A stretch of DNA of 6,896 nucleotides from Pontimonas sp. (GTDB taxonomy: Bacteria > Actinomycetota > Actinomycetes > Actinomycetales > Microbacteriaceae): the NCBI GenBank assembly GCA_021741925.1, contig JAIOWW010000063.1, positions 1 to 6,896 on the forward strand. The letters run 5' to 3'. The notes below the pieces were generated by a model that did not search any database, was not told where the DNA came from, and saw only the letters and a list, made by a program, of their open reading frames with translations. Shown here one piece after another: positions 5,919 through 6,896 of the stretch. The position numbers and the translations under genes are program-made. Positions within the stretch are counted from its first letter, which is position 1. Each line of letters begins with the position of its first letter.

Positions 5919-6896
5919 ATGTCTGATGTACTTCTCGACCGACCGGAGCTTGAAAGCCTGGGGAATTACGAATTCGGTTGGCACGATGCGGATTCTGCTG
6001 GAGCTCTCGCTAAGCGCGGTCTTTCCGCGGACGTTGTCCGGGAGATTTCCGCTCTGAAAAACGAGCCGGAGTGGATGCTAAAAACCCGGCTCAAAGGCCT
6101 GCAAATCTTTGGCAAGAAACCAATGCCGAACTTTGGTGCAGACCTGTCAGGCATCGATTTCGACAACATCAAATACTTCGTGCGTTCCACAGAGCGCCAG
6201 GCAACCACCTGGGAGGAGCTGCCTGAAGAGATCAAGAACACCTACGAACGTCTGGGAATTCCCGAGGCAGAGCGCTCTCGGCTGGTCGCCGGTGTTGCCG
6301 CTCAGTACGAGTCAGAAGTCGTCTACCACCAGATTCGAGAGGACCTGGAAGAGCAGGGTGTGTTGTTCCTGGACACCGACACCGCGCTGAGGGAGCACCC
6401 CGAGTTTTTCACTGAGTACTTCGGAACAGTCATTCCCTCGGGAGACAACAAGTTCGCTGCTCTGAACACCGCGGTGTGGTCCGGTGGTTCCTTCGTCTAC
6501 GTGCCCCCCGGAGTTCACGTCGAGATCCCCCTCCAGGCGTACTTCCGGATCAATACGGAAAACATGGGTCAGTTTGAGAGGACCCTGATCATTGCTGACG
6601 AGGGAAGCTACGTGCACTACATCGAGGGTTGCACCGCGCCTATCTATTCCTCGGACTCACTCCACTCCGCGGTGGTCGAAATCATCGTGAAAAAGAACGC
6701 TCGCGTGCGGTACACCACGATCCAGAACTGGTCCAACAACGTCTACAACCTCGTTACCAAGCGGGCTATCGCTCACGAGGGCGCAACCATGGAGTGGATC
6801 GATGGAAACCTTGGGTCTAAAGTCACCATGAAGTACCCCTCGGTCTTTCTGGTGGGGGAGCGCGCCAAGGGGGAGACACTCTCTGTAGCGTTTGCT
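5919..6896 (+). CDS. sufB: Fe-S cluster assembly scaffold SufB (N-terminal 326 residues, cut by window edge)
   Basis: SufB works with SufC and SufD in the cytoplasm as the scaffold on which Fe-S clusters are built and passed on. The reading frame from the ATG at 5919 stays open to the window end. It gives 326 residues of a protein usually around 470-480 long in actinobacteria. Family blocks seen are the N-terminal helical part (EPEWMLKTRLKGL, 49-61), FGTVIPSGDNKFAALNTAVWSGG (168-190), YVPPGVHVEIPLQAYFRIN (194-212), and YVHYIEGCTAPIYS (231-244), with Cys238 at the position of the conserved cysteine after the EG dipeptide. TTIQNWSNNVYNLVTKR near 266-282 and EWIDGNLGSKVTMKYPS near 292-308 belong to the beta-helix core. 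No intein interrupts the region, unlike mycobacterial SufB. It is probably first gene of a suf operon whose sufD, sufC and later genes would lie to the right. Confidence 0.97.
   Translation, partial: MSDVLLDRPELESLGNYEFGWHDADSAGALAKRGLSADVVREISALKNEPEWMLKTRLKGLQIFGKKPMPNFGADLSGIDFDNIKYFVRSTERQATTWEELPEEIKNTYERLGIPEAERSRLVAGVAAQYESEVVYHQIREDLEEQGVLFLDTDTALREHPEFFTEYFGTVIPSGDNKFAALNTAVWSGGSFVYVPPGVHVEIPLQAYFRINTENMGQFERTLIIADEGSYVHYIEGCTAPIYSSDSLHSAVVEIIVKKNARVRYTTIQNWSNNVYNLVTKRAIAHEGATMEWIDGNLGSKVTMKYPSVFLVGERAKGETLSVAFA

Noticed and set aside
5851..6057. A GTG-started frame of 68 codons running into sufB
   Set aside because: It enters sufB out of frame, has no ribosome binding site, and competes with the strong sufB signal at 5905-5921.
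6609..6650. Possible intein in SufB near the conserved cysteine, as in mycobacteria
   Set aside because: The YIEGCTAP motif is uninterrupted and the frame continues with normal SufB sequence to the window end.

Overview
The window carries a conserved actinobacterial housekeeping neighbourhood. The non-oxidative pentose phosphate genes tkt, tal and pgi lie next to the heme A genes ctaB and ctaA and the first gene of a SUF iron-sulfur assembly operon (sufB). Gene order, the long transaldolase of the actinobacterial type, pgi directly after tal, and ctaA directly divergent from sufB all suggest Actinobacteria, most likely a Microbacteriaceae-like organism. Base composition looks moderately rather than extremely G+C-rich by eye. 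No mobile element, phage gene, CRISPR array, tRNA or rRNA was seen.

Layout: positions 1-3757 on the minus strand hold one tight operon read tkt > tal > pgi. tkt and tal are separated by 4 bases, tal and pgi overlap by 4, and pgi runs off the left edge. Positions 3758-3927 are a divergent regulatory region. Positions 3928-4842 on the plus strand hold ctaB. Its 3' end overlaps by 59 bp the 3' end of the convergent ctaA (minus, 4784-5737). Positions 5738-5918 are a second divergent regulatory region, followed by sufB from 5919 (plus), which is cut by the right edge after 326 codons.

How the genes work together: Tkt, Tal and Pgi interconvert sugar phosphates between the pentose phosphate pathway and glycolysis. 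CtaB converts heme B to heme O and CtaA converts heme O to heme A, the cofactor of aa3-type cytochrome oxidase. SufB is part of the SufBCD scaffold for Fe-S clusters. Two biosynthetic branches that consume iron (heme A, Fe-S) are therefore adjacent, and one intergenic region serves ctaA and sufB.

I found no undescribed multi-gene system. The points most worth a second look are non-coding: a long concentric dyad just before the ctaB start codon, a nested pair of inverted repeats in the ctaA-sufB gap, and the 59-bp coding overlap of ctaB and ctaA. The usual actinobacterial regulator gene sufR is absent from its common position in front of sufB.
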